Source: Selenomonas sp. oral taxon 920 (GTDB lineage Bacteria; Bacillota; Negativicutes; Selenomonadales; Selenomonadaceae). Taken from it: DNA of 64,000 nt. The notes under the pieces were generated by a model. That model did no database searches. It worked only from the letters and a program-made list of their open reading frames with translations, and had not been told where the DNA came from. The stretch spans positions 1,077,001 through 1,141,000 of the forward strand of contig NZ_CP017042.1 of the NCBI RefSeq assembly GCF_001717585.1. The letters are read 5' to 3'. Both the position numbers and the translations under genes were made by a program. Positions 46,047 through 54,156 of the stretch are shown piece by piece; the stretch's first letter is position 1, and every line of letters starts with the position of its first letter.

Positions 46047-47078
46047 ATGGATATTTCTGATTTCGATTACAATCTGCCAGAGGAGCGTATTGCCCAGACT
46101 CCCGCAGAGCCAAGGGACAGTTCTCGTCTTATGGTGCTAAACCCCCAAGAGTGTATAATCGAGCATAAACGCTTCTTTCAGCTCGGAGATTTCCTAGACA
46201 AGGGCGACGTCCTGATCTTTAATGATACGCGTGTCATCCCTGCACGCCTCATTGGTGCACGCAGTCAGACAGGGGGGAAGGTTGAGATATTTCTTCTTCG
46301 CCAGATTGATAAAGATCAATGGGAAACTCTCGTTAAACCAGGAAAAAAGATTCGTGTTGGTTCTATTATTCAGTTTGGTGAAGAATTATCCTGTGAGATT
46401 ATCGCGCATACAGAGTTCGGCGGACGCATTGTGCGGTTTATGTATGATGGTGTCTTTGAGGAAATTCTGGATCGCATGGGAAATATGCCTCTGCCGCCGT
46501 ATATTCATGAGTCGCTCGCGGATCAGGAGCGCTACCAGACAATATACAGCCGCGTAAAAGGCTCAGCTGCAGCCCCAACGGCAGGGCTTCACTTTACAGA
46601 ATCACTGATGGATGAGCTTCGGGATAAAGGCGTTCAATTTGGCTTTGTTACGCTTCATGTTGGTCTTGGAACGTTTCGACCGGTTCATGTCGATACCATT
46701 GAGGAACATGTTATGCACCGGGAATTCTATTCTGTTCCAATGGAGACAGCAGAACTCATCCATGCGGCGAAGAAGGAAGGGCGGCGGATTGTTGCCGTTG
46801 GGACAACGTCGATTCGCACACTTGAATCCGCAGCCGTGGATATGGGGACTGTTGAAACAGGTGATGGATGGACGGATATCTTTATCTATCCTGGATATGA
46901 ATTCAAAATTGTAGATGCTGTGATTACGAACTTTCATTTGCCAAAGTCTACCTTGATCATGTTGATCAGTGCCTTTGCCGGGCGGGAGTTTACACTTGCG
47001 GCATATCAGACTGCTGTCAAAGAACAATATCGTTTCTTTTCCTTTGGCGACGCTATGTTCATTCAATCAAGAGCATAA
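46047..47078 (+). CDS. queA: S-adenosylmethionine:tRNA ribosyltransferase-isomerase QueA
   Basis: Transfers the ribosyl part of SAM to preQ1-modified tRNA to form epoxyqueuosine. 343 residues; DYNLPEERIAQTPAEPRDSSRL, FNDTRVIPARLIG, TAGLHFT, FVTLHVGLGTFRPV and NFHLPKSTLIMLISAFAG are all hallmarks. ATG at 46047 is used with AAGGTG 10 nt upstream. A bidirectional terminator follows directly. Confidence 0.96.
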   Translation: MDISDFDYNLPEERIAQTPAEPRDSSRLMVLNPQECIIEHKRFFQLGDFLDKGDVLIFNDTRVIPARLIGARSQTGGKVEIFLLRQIDKDQWETLVKPGKKIRVGSIIQFGEELSCEIIAHTEFGGRIVRFMYDGVFEEILDRMGNMPLPPYIHESLADQERYQTIYSRVKGSAAAPTAGLHFTESLMDELRDKGVQFGFVTLHVGLGTFRPVHVDTIEEHVMHREFYSVPMETAELIHAAKKEGRRIVAVGTTSIRTLESAAVDMGTVETGDGWTDIFIYPGYEFKIVDAVITNFHLPKSTLIMLISAFAGREFTLAAYQTAVKEQYRFFSFGDAMFIQSRA

Positions 47079-47110
47079 AAATAACGCGATCTTTCATCGC
47101 GTTATTTTTT
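47077..47110. terminator. Bidirectional terminator between queA and the SGNH hydrolase gene
   Basis: AAATAACGCGAT (47079-47090), loop CTTTC, ATCGCGTTATTT (47096-47107), 12 bp, with T-runs on both sides when read in each direction. The stem serves both convergent genes. Confidence 0.85.
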
Positions 47111-47111
47111 G

Positions 47112-48734
47112 CTACGGCAGTTCACGGAACAGATTGCAATGTTCACTGATGATTTCCGCCATCATGCGCTTCCCATTAATGTCTGGGTGCAGTCCGTCCG
47201 TAGAAAGACGAGGATCAAGGATGAGTCTTTGTGAATCGTAGAAATATGGCTCCATGTCCACATAGAATTCCTGTGATCGAATCCATGTATTGACGGCGGT
47301 CATTTTCCATTTCCATGAGAGATCTGTCTCTGAATGGAAGGCCAGTGTAATGCGTTCCGGGTTGAGCGGAAGGAGCGTCAGGAAAATCGGACGGATGCCA
47401 TGTGCAAGACATTTCTTTTGCAATTCTTCCAAATCTTGGATGATATCCTGTGCAGTTATGCCGTTCGCTCGCAGACTGTTCGAACCGGTTAAAATCAGAA
47501 GGTTTGCCGGATGGAGTGGAAGCACATCTTGGTCGAAGCGCTCCAATGTTGTATGAGAGGTATCGCCGCTTCGCCCAAGATTGATACATTCAAATGGGAG
47601 ATAGGTTGTATAGCTGTATTCGAGGAATGCAGGTGAACTCGATATGGCTCCGCCTCCGTGTGTAATGCTGTCCCCGAGTGCCGCCGCATAGACGCGATTC
47701 TTGTCCGTGGCATCAACGGTGAATGAGGCGAGATCCGACCATGTACCAATTGTGTTGTCCTCGGTGTCCAGACCACGCACACGCCAGTAATATGTACCGG
47801 CATAGGGGCGTGCATACTCGTCGTAAATGGAGTTGGTGGCGGTGATTTTTTGTGCCCATGCACGGTTTGGATCTGGTTGCGTTCCATGTTCCTCTGCGGG
47901 AAGTTCTGTCAGCAATTCGACCTCATAACGTGTTACTCCGTTGAGCGGAATCCATTGATATACAGGATAGAGCGGTTGACGGAAATTTAGCACTTGATCA
48001 TATGTATTGGGGATCGGTCGATTTGGGTACTCTGCGGATTTATCCAGATACAGAGGTTCTGCGATCGAAAATTCTCCAATCGGTTCGTTTTTTAGACCAA
48101 GAGCGCGCACTCTCCAATAGATCTTTTCATAGGATGCATAGGCACGAAGATCCGCCTGCCACCCATTCGTAAAAATATTACGCGTACTTGTTAAATGGTT
48201 CGTCGGGGACGGGGCTGTCCCACCCTCCTGTGCCGGTGGTTCGGAGAGGAGTTCAATCTCATAGAGAACGGCATCTGGGATACTGTGCCATATGAGGAAT
48301 GGCATGAGGCTGGCGGGATGTTCTTCCGTATAATGATAGATGGAAATGGGGGATTTTGCCATAAAATATGGTGTGGAAATGGGCGTCGATGGTGATGTTA
48401 CAGCACCGAACATTCCATAAGCAGTAATGCGATAATAAAATGGAATCGGTGCGGAGGAGATCTTGCAGGTTGGCGTGGTGCTGAATTCTGTCTTTATGTA
48501 TTCGTAGACGGACTCACCGGAGATTGTGCCGGTTGTCTTGATATATGTATCGATTCGATAATAGCAGGGATAGGGGAGGCGCTCCCACGTCAGTGTCGAG
48601 ATACCGCCCGTTTCGTGAACTTCGGCGATGATGTCGATTTGCTTTAAGTTTAGAAAGTCCATTTTCTCAATGAGGAAAATGCACCCGAGGACAGCAAGAA
48701 AAATGATACCCGTGAAAAAAAAGTAATACTTCAT
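47112..48734 (-). CDS. Membrane-anchored SGNH/GDSL hydrolase with fibronectin-III-like repeats
   Basis: 540 residues. A hydrophobic N-terminus (residues 4-22) anchors or exports the protein. Residues ~42-340 form three Trp/Tyr-rich beta modules of fibronectin-III type. The last two are clear repeats: YEIELLSEPPAQEGG (158-172) with YWRVRALG (206-213), and YEVELLTELPAEEHG (270-284) with YWRVRGLD (316-323). The C-terminal domain has SGNH blocks: GDS (354-356), Gly in LGRSGDTS, Asn419 and STDGLHP with Asp513 and His516. It likely hydrolyses an ester on an extracellular polysaccharide. ATG at 48734 chosen; an upstream extension would overlap the divergent cobO. No related genes are adjacent. Confidence 0.78.
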   Translation of the reverse strand: MKYYFFFTGIIFLAVLGCIFLIEKMDFLNLKQIDIIAEVHETGGISTLTWERLPYPCYYRIDTYIKTTGTISGESVYEYIKTEFSTTPTCKISSAPIPFYYRITAYGMFGAVTSPSTPISTPYFMAKSPISIYHYTEEHPASLMPFLIWHSIPDAVLYEIELLSEPPAQEGGTAPSPTNHLTSTRNIFTNGWQADLRAYASYEKIYWRVRALGLKNEPIGEFSIAEPLYLDKSAEYPNRPIPNTYDQVLNFRQPLYPVYQWIPLNGVTRYEVELLTELPAEEHGTQPDPNRAWAQKITATNSIYDEYARPYAGTYYWRVRGLDTEDNTIGTWSDLASFTVDATDKNRVYAAALGDSITHGGGAISSSPAFLEYSYTTYLPFECINLGRSGDTSHTTLERFDQDVLPLHPANLLILTGSNSLRANGITAQDIIQDLEELQKKCLAHGIRPIFLTLLPLNPERITLAFHSETDLSWKWKMTAVNTWIRSQEFYVDMEPYFYDSQRLILDPRLSTDGLHPDINGKRMMAEIISEHCNLFRELP

Positions 48735-48782
48735 ACGTTCACCCAAATTTATTGTCAGTTCTTCAGAAAGTGAGGAGTCAAT

Positions 48783-49319
48783 ATGGAAAACAAAGGCCTT
48801 GTCATTGTTCACACAGGTGACGGAAAGGGGAAGACGACGGCAGCTCTTGGAATGGCTCTGCGCGCATGGGGCAATCATCTACGTGTTCTCATCCTGCAAT
48901 TCATCAAGGGGAGTTGGAGCTACGGAGAATTGGAAGGCATCAAAGCTCTTGCCTCTGAAAACGGTCGGATTGAAATTCGTCAAGGAGGACTTGGCTTTTC
49001 CCAGAGAGGGGATGGGGAAGAGGCAGAACATCAACATGCCGCAGTCGAACTTCTCGCTCTTGCATACGATGAACTTCAGCGTGATGAATGGGACATGGTC
49101 ATTCTTGATGAGTTCAACTATGCTTATTCGTTTGGTTTTTTTCAACTGGAGGATCTAGAGAAGTTGCTCTCTGCGCGCTCTGAGCGAACACATCTGATTT
49201 TCACAGGGCGAAATGCTGCACCAGAACTTATCGATCGAGCGGATCTTGTCACCGAAATGCGCCTGATCAAGCACCCTTTTCAGAAGGGAATAAAGGCGCA
49301 GAAGGGAATCGAATTTTAA
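48783..49319 (+). CDS. cobO: Cob(I)alamin adenosyltransferase, CobO/BtuR type (first copy)
   Basis: 178 residues of the CobA/BtuR family that adenosylates corrinoids. The P-loop-like GDGKGKTT is at residues 12-19; VILDEFNYAYSFGF and FTGRNAAPELIDRADLVTEMR are typical. The C-terminus HPFQKGIKAQKGIEF is the usual end. The start follows GAGGAG. It is divergent from the SGNH gene and is followed by a 192-nt gap containing the ilvD promoter. The second copy at 56226 is divergent in sequence. No other cobalamin gene is close by. Confidence 0.9.
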   Translation: MENKGLVIVHTGDGKGKTTAALGMALRAWGNHLRVLILQFIKGSWSYGELEGIKALASENGRIEIRQGGLGFSQRGDGEEAEHQHAAVELLALAYDELQRDEWDMVILDEFNYAYSFGFFQLEDLEKLLSARSERTHLIFTGRNAAPELIDRADLVTEMRLIKHPFQKGIKAQKGIEF

Positions 49320-49402
49320 TATAGGGATGAGAGAAGCAATCAGATTATAACATATTCATTCACTGTATGCTATGAAAGATGAGCTCTCTTTGGCATATGC
49401 TA

Positions 49403-49431
49403 TTGAAAAAAAACATGGAATGCGTTAAAAT
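49403..49431 (+). promoter_or_regulatory. Promoter of ilvD
   Basis: TTGAAA (49403-49408), a 17-nt spacer and TAAAAT (49426-49431). A 9-bp hairpin, ATTTATGGA (49459-49467) with TCCATAAAT (49478-49486), lies in the short leader. Confidence 0.6.
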
Positions 49432-49511
49432 CTCTGTCATGTATTTTAGGTTGCTTTGATTTATGGATATGTGTATTTCCATAAATGATTTTGTAGATTG
49501 GGAGAGTTTTT

Positions 49512-51164
49512 ATGAGAAGTGATGTTGTAAAAAAGGGAGCGACACGCTGTGCACATCGCTCACTTTTTCATGCAAATGGGTACGGCTCTGAGGATCTCAG
49601 AAAGCCGCTCATCGGTGTCTGTAACTCGTTTAACGAGATTATCCCGGGGCACTTCCATCTGAATACAATTGCGGAAGCCGTGAAACTTGGCGTGGCGGCC
49701 GCAGGCGGAACGCCGATTGAGTTTCCATCGATCGGTGTCTGTGATGGTATTGCTATGGGGCATACAGGGATGAAATACTCCCTCGCAAGCCGTGAGTTGA
49801 TTGCAGATTCCATCGAGGCTGTTGCTATGGCATCGGGATTTGACGGACTTGTCCTCATTCCAAACTGCGATAAGGTTGTACCAGGGATGCTCATGGCGGC
49901 GGCACGTCTCAATATTCCTGCGATTCTTGTCAGTGGTGGCCCCATGCTCGCTGGCCGTCATCGCGGACGCGATATCAGTGTCAGTCAGGCGTTTGAGGCT
50001 GCAGGTATGTTTGCGGCGGGAAAGATGGACGAGCGTGAAATGACGGCGATTGAGGAACATGCTTGCCCGAGCTGCGGCTCCTGCTCCGGTCTGTTTACAG
50101 CAAATACGATGAACTCTCTGACCGAGGTGCTCGGTATGGGGCTTCCCGGCAATGGCACGATTCCAGCTCCATACACAGGCGAGCGTCGCTTGCTGGCAAA
50201 GCATGCGGGAGCGGTTATCCTTGATCTTGTTGAAAAAAATATCTGTCCGCGTGACATCATGACGCGTGAGGCATTTGAGAATGCGATCACGGTTGATATG
50301 GGGATCGGCGGCTCGTCGAATACGGTTCTGCATCTTACGGCGATTGCACACGAGGCGGGAATCGAACTTCCACCGCCGCTGTTCGATGAGATCAGCAGAC
50401 GTACACCGTATATTACGAAGCTGAGCCCAGCGGGTACGCATCATATGCAGGATTTGAATGAGGCAGGCGGCATTACTGCGGTGATGAAGGAATTGTCCAA
50501 GAAGAATCTGTTGCATCTGGATGCGCTGACCGTTACGGGAACGGTACGTGAGCGCATTGCACACGCAGAGGTTCTGGACTCTACGGTGATTCACAGTGTG
50601 GATCATCCGTATCGTCCTGAGGGGGGACTTGCCATCCTGCGCGGAAACCTTGCTCCCGACTGCGCCGTTGTCAAGGCATCGGCGGTTGCAGATGATATGC
50701 TCGTGTATCGCGGTACAGCACGGTGCTTTAACTCTGAGGAAGACGGTGTCAACGCCATTATGGAGGGAAAGATTCACGATGGGGATGTGGTTGTCATCCG
50801 CTACGAAGGACCGAAGGGCGGTCCTGGTATGCAGGAAATGCTCAATCCGACGGCGGTCATTACGGGAATGGGGCTCAGGGTTGGACTGATTACAGACGGG
50901 CGTTTCAGCGGGGCAAGTCAGGGGGCTTGTGTTGGTCATGTATCGCCGGAGGCTATGTCGGGCGGGCCGATTGCACTGATCGAAGACGGCGACATGATTA
51001 CAATTGATATTCCGAATCGTAAACTTGAACTCGAAATCAGTGACGAAGAACTTGCAAAGCGACGTGCAAACTGGGTACAGCCCGAACCTAAGATCAAAAC
51101 GGGCTATCTTGCCCGCTATGCGAAGCTGACAACATCTGCAAATGCAGGTGCTGTTTTGCAGTAA
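49512..51164 (+). CDS. ilvD: Dihydroxy-acid dehydratase IlvD
   Basis: The third enzyme of valine and isoleucine synthesis, 550 residues. Iron-sulfur cysteines are in [23 protein letters not shown] and [33 protein letters not shown] and [18 protein letters not shown] are also diagnostic. Start follows GGGAGAG. It has its own promoter and terminator, so it is not in an ilv operon here. Confidence 0.95.
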   Translation: MRSDVVKKGATRCAHRSLFHANGYGSEDLRKPLIGVCNSFNEIIPGHFHLNTIAEAVKLGVAAAGGTPIEFPSIGVCDGIAMGHTGMKYSLASRELIADSIEAVAMASGFDGLVLIPNCDKVVPGMLMAAARLNIPAILVSGGPMLAGRHRGRDISVSQAFEAAGMFAAGKMDEREMTAIEEHACPSCGSCSGLFTANTMNSLTEVLGMGLPGNGTIPAPYTGERRLLAKHAGAVILDLVEKNICPRDIMTREAFENAITVDMGIGGSSNTVLHLTAIAHEAGIELPPPLFDEISRRTPYITKLSPAGTHHMQDLNEAGGITAVMKELSKKNLLHLDALTVTGTVRERIAHAEVLDSTVIHSVDHPYRPEGGLAILRGNLAPDCAVVKASAVADDMLVYRGTARCFNSEEDGVNAIMEGKIHDGDVVVIRYEGPKGGPGMQEMLNPTAVITGMGLRVGLITDGRFSGASQGACVGHVSPEAMSGGPIALIEDGDMITIDIPNRKLELEISDEELAKRRANWVQPEPKIKTGYLARYAKLTTSANAGAVLQ

Positions 51165-51174
51165 AACATTTTGT

Positions 51175-51210
51175 AGCCCACAGGAGTTTGTATTCCTGTG
51201 GGTTGTTTTT
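51175..51210 (+). terminator. Terminator of ilvD
   Basis: CCCACAGGA (51177-51185), 8-nt loop, TCCTGTGGG (51194-51202), a perfect 9-bp stem, then TTGTTTTT. Confidence 0.85.
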
Positions 51211-51231
51211 ATGGACGTTATTCGCTATAAT
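51203..51231 (+). promoter_or_regulatory. Promoter of trmL-murB-ribF
   Basis: TTGTTT (51203-51208), a 17-nt spacer and a perfect TATAAT (51226-51231). It uses the T-run of the ilvD terminator as its -35. It supports the trmL start at 51271, because an earlier start would precede the promoter. Confidence 0.65.
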
Positions 51232-51270
51232 GGCGTTACATTATTTTGGGAGAGTGGGGGCTCATATCAG

Positions 51271-51768
51271 ATGCATATTGTCCTTGTCGAGCCGGAGATT
51301 CCCGGAAATACGGGGAATATTGCACGCCTTTGTGCCGGGACAGGGATGGCGCTTCATCTCGTGCGGCCGCTCGGATTTTCAACAGACGACAGACATTTGA
51401 AGCGGGCGGGGCTGGACTACTGGCATCTCGTCAATGTGCATTATCATGATTCTTTTTCCGATGTGCAAAAGCAGTATGAGGGGCATCCATTCTACTTCTG
51501 TACGACCAAGGCAGCGCATCTCTACTCTGATATTTCTTATACACCCGATGACGTTCTTGTCTTTGGCAAGGAGACGGCGGGATTACCGGAGCCCCTGCTG
51601 GCTGCTAATGAGGCACATACCATTCGTATTCCGATGCACGAAGGGGCGCGCTCTTTGAATCTGTCCAATGCTGTTGCTGTTGTTGCATATGAAGCGCTGC
51701 GTCAGAACTATTTTGCCGATTTATGTCTTAGCGGAACGGGATGCCATGGGGGATCGGATTGTAGATGA
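51271..51768 (+). CDS. trmL: tRNA (cytidine(34)-2'-O)-methyltransferase TrmL
   Basis: A SPOUT-family 2'-O-methyltransferase acting on the wobble base of leucine tRNAs. 165 residues. HIVLVEPEIPGNTGNIARLCAG at the start, FGKETAGLPEPLL, and the knot sequence IPMHEGARSLNLSNAVAVVAYEALRQ are hallmarks. The ATG at 51271 gives this standard N-terminus. The stop overlaps murB (ATGA). Confidence 0.9.
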   Translation: MHIVLVEPEIPGNTGNIARLCAGTGMALHLVRPLGFSTDDRHLKRAGLDYWHLVNVHYHDSFSDVQKQYEGHPFYFCTTKAAHLYSDISYTPDDVLVFGKETAGLPEPLLAANEAHTIRIPMHEGARSLNLSNAVAVVAYEALRQNYFADLCLSGTGCHGGSDCR

Positions 51769-52676
51769 ATAAGGATTTTGTGCGTGCCTGTTACAAAGAA
51801 TTCGATACTGTACGCCTTTTTGCAGATGCCCCCATGCGTTTTCATACGACGTTTCGGATTGGTGGAGCGGCCGATTTGCTCTTCTATCCTAAGAATATAG
51901 AAGAAGTGCAGAAGATTATCTGTATAGCAAGGGAGTATGACGAACAGATTACATTCCTTGGGAATGGCTCCAATATTTTGATTCGCGATGGTGGTATTCG
52001 CGGGCTGGTGATACAATTTAGTAAAAAAATGGCGTTCATTTCGCGCGAGGACACAGATCTCATTGTTGGAGCGGGGGCTCTGCTGCGGGATGTTGCTGCT
52101 TTCGCACAAAAAAGTGGACTTTCTGGTTTCGAATTTGCCTGTGGTATTCCAGGGAGCATAGGTGGGGCAATTTTTATGAATGCCGGTGCCTACGATGATG
52201 AGATGAAGTCTGTTGTCGTTTCGGTAAAAACCGTTTCCCTCAGTGGCGCTGTCCGTGAATACTCTATGGAGGAACTTGATTTCAGCTATCGTCACAGCAT
52301 TTTTCAAAACTCTGCCGAGGCCATTTGTGAGACACGGCTGCATCTGCATGAAGAGGACAGTGCGTTGATCTTGGAGCGTATGGCGGATTTGAATCATCGC
52401 CGTGAAAGCAAACAGCCTCTTGCTTATCCAAGTGCAGGAAGTACGTTCAAGCGTCCATCCGGATATTTTGCCGGGACACTGATCGACCAAACGGGATTAA
52501 AAGGGCTTACCGTCGGCGGAGCACAAGTCTCGCAAAAACATGCAGGATTTGTGATCAACATCGGGAATGCTACAGCAAATGATGTACAGCAGCTGATCTC
52601 GATCGTGCAGAAGCGAGTCTATGCAAAGCATGCAGTACAACTTTTTCCGGAACTGCGCATCATCGGTGAAGCCTGA
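51765..52676 (+). CDS. murB: UDP-N-acetylenolpyruvoylglucosamine reductase MurB
   Basis: An FAD enzyme that reduces UDP-GlcNAc enolpyruvate to UDP-MurNAc. 303 residues: FRIGGAADLLFYPKN, FLGNGSNILIRDGGIRG (FAD loop), GFEFACGIPGSIGGAIFMNAGAYD, catalytic Ser in PSAGSTFKRPSG, and ELRIIGE at the C-terminus. The short form without the extra domain matches the type II (Firmicute) MurB. Its ATG overlaps the trmL stop. Confidence 0.95.
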   Translation: MNKDFVRACYKEFDTVRLFADAPMRFHTTFRIGGAADLLFYPKNIEEVQKIICIAREYDEQITFLGNGSNILIRDGGIRGLVIQFSKKMAFISREDTDLIVGAGALLRDVAAFAQKSGLSGFEFACGIPGSIGGAIFMNAGAYDDEMKSVVVSVKTVSLSGAVREYSMEELDFSYRHSIFQNSAEAICETRLHLHEEDSALILERMADLNHRRESKQPLAYPSAGSTFKRPSGYFAGTLIDQTGLKGLTVGGAQVSQKHAGFVINIGNATANDVQQLISIVQKRVYAKHAVQLFPELRIIGEA

Positions 52677-52716
52677 GTAAAATCACAAAGACTACTGAGG
52701 AGTATCTTTCTTCTAC

Positions 52717-53676
52717 ATGGAAAAATATACGCAGCTTACTGATTTCTCGTCAAAATATCACAATATTGTCATTGCACTCGGTATGTTTGATGGTCTGCAT
52801 ATTGGTCATCAGGAGATCATTCGAACTGCCGTCATGAAAGCGCAGGAAATCAATGGAACTGCGCTTGTTTTTTCATTTTCAAATCATCCTCGCTCTGTTA
52901 TTGCGCCGGAATGTACGCCGCATCGTATTGGCAGCGAGGCAATACGACTCCGCATCCTAAAAAATCTCGGTGTAGATGCCTTGGTAGAAGTTCCGTTTAC
53001 TGTTGCTTTTGCCGAAACAACGGCTGACGATTTCGTTCGTTTGCTACGTCAATATTTTGCACCCAAGTATATTGTTGTGGGGGAAAATTACACATTTGGA
53101 CGAGGAGGCAGGGGGTCGCCAAAACTCCTGAACGAACAGGCCGAGCACTATGCTTTTCAACTCATGGTATGTTCCTCAGTCATGCGTGAGGGTGCTCCTG
53201 TGAGCAGCACACGGATCCGCGCGCTGATAGCGAAGGGGGATTTGAAACGTGTCAGGGAGTATCTGGGGTACCCATTTACGATAATCGGCACAGTGATACA
53301 TGGGCAGGCGCGAGGGCATAAACTTGGATTCCCAACTGCAAACATATCCCTGCATGAGGATTACGAACGTCTGCCGAATGGTGTTTATGCAGTAACGGTT
53401 CTACATCAGAATCGTTTCTATCATGCGGTGGCAAATATAGGGAATAATCCGACCTTTGATGGATGTGACCGACGGTTGGAGGTTCACATTTTAGATTTTT
53501 CCGGAAATCTGTATGACGCAGAAATTGTGGTTACATTTTATGCGAGAATACGGGATGAGCAGAAATTTCCTTCTGTTGATGCATTGATTGCCCAAATTGA
53601 TGAAGATAAGAAAACATCTGTACGATTGCTTGAGGAAAGTTTTCATTTACAAGAAAATATTTCTATGGTAATATGA
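52717..53676 (+). CDS. ribF: Bifunctional riboflavin kinase / FAD synthetase
   Basis: 319 residues making FMN and FAD. N-terminal nucleotidyltransferase domain: GMFDGLHIGHQEII and VVGENYTFGRGGRGSPKLL. C-terminal riboflavin kinase domain: TVIHGQARGHKLGFPTANI and YHAVANIGNNPTFDG. GAGGAG is 14 nt from the ATG, longer than usual. It ends close to rpsO, and the rpsO promoter lies in its 3' end (53646-53674), as in many bacteria where ribF-rpsO-pnp is the gene order. FAD made here is also the MurB cofactor. Confidence 0.94.
   Translation: MEKYTQLTDFSSKYHNIVIALGMFDGLHIGHQEIIRTAVMKAQEINGTALVFSFSNHPRSVIAPECTPHRIGSEAIRLRILKNLGVDALVEVPFTVAFAETTADDFVRLLRQYFAPKYIVVGENYTFGRGGRGSPKLLNEQAEHYAFQLMVCSSVMREGAPVSSTRIRALIAKGDLKRVREYLGYPFTIIGTVIHGQARGHKLGFPTANISLHEDYERLPNGVYAVTVLHQNRFYHAVANIGNNPTFDGCDRRLEVHILDFSGNLYDAEIVVTFYARIRDEQKFPSVDALIAQIDEDKKTSVRLLEESFHLQENISMVI
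53646..53674 (+). promoter_or_regulatory. Promoter of rpsO inside the 3' end of ribF
   Basis: TTTACA (53646-53651), a 17-nt spacer and an extended -10 TGGTAATAT (TAATAT at 53669-53674). Confidence 0.6.
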
Positions 53677-53689
53677 TGAGCGCCAACAG

Positions 53690-53740
53690 AACCATGACTC
53701 AGATTGCGAGTAATCCGACGCTTTCTTAGTCAGTGGTGGA
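53690..53740 (+). promoter_or_regulatory. Structured rpsO leader (candidate S15 autoregulatory element)
   Basis: ACCATGACT (53691-53699) can pair with AGTCAGTGGT (53728-53737), with a one-base bulge. Inside it is GATT/AATC (53702-53705 and 53712-53715). The leader lies between the promoter and the AGGAGG site. S15 represses its own synthesis through 5' structures in several bacteria, so this is the likely role, but no known consensus was matched. Confidence 0.4.
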
Positions 53741-53762
53741 ACTTTTATTAGGAGGATTCAAT

Positions 53763-54029
53763 ATGCTCACACAGGAAAAGAAGCAGGAGATCATCAAGGA
53801 ATACGCGGTACATGAGGGAGACACAGGGTCGCCTGAGGTGCAGATTGCCGTTCTTACGGCGCGTATTCAGTATTTGACGGAACATCTGAAAGAACATAAG
53901 AAAGATCATCACTCACGCCGTGGGCTTCTGAAGATGGTTGGTCATCGTCGTCGCCTTCTGAGCTATCTGTATCAGACAGATATTGAGCGTTATCGCTCGA
54001 TCATCACGAAGCTCAATCTGCGTAAGTAA
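53763..54029 (+). CDS. rpsO: 30S ribosomal protein S15
   Basis: 88 residues, the normal length for S15. [31 protein letters not shown] and [12 protein letters not shown] are signatures of the S15 fold that binds 16S rRNA. The ATG at 53763 follows AGGAGG; an in-frame ATG at 53733 would precede it. A terminator and pnp follow. Confidence 0.97.
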   Translation: MLTQEKKQEIIKEYAVHEGDTGSPEVQIAVLTARIQYLTEHLKEHKKDHHSRRGLLKMVGHRRRLLSYLYQTDIERYRSIITKLNLRK

Positions 54030-54053
54030 TATTTCCGATACGGAGAGAAAAGA

Positions 54054-54075
54054 GCGGGGGATTCCCCGCCTTTTT
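54054..54075 (+). terminator. Terminator of rpsO
   Basis: GCGGGG (54054-54059), loop GATT, CCCCGC (54064-54069), then CTTTTT. A compact, strong hairpin. Confidence 0.85.
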
Positions 54076-54156
54076 GCTATGGGGGACAAGGATTCCAAGA
54101 TATTTTGTCGAATGCTTTTGTCATATGGAACGAATAGAGATACCTAGGAGGATATT

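Noticed and set aside
49560-50939. 459-codon open frame on the minus strand opposite ilvD
   Set aside because: It is a shadow of ilvD codon usage; the translation is rich in His, Arg and Cys, with no ribosome-binding site or recognisable domain.
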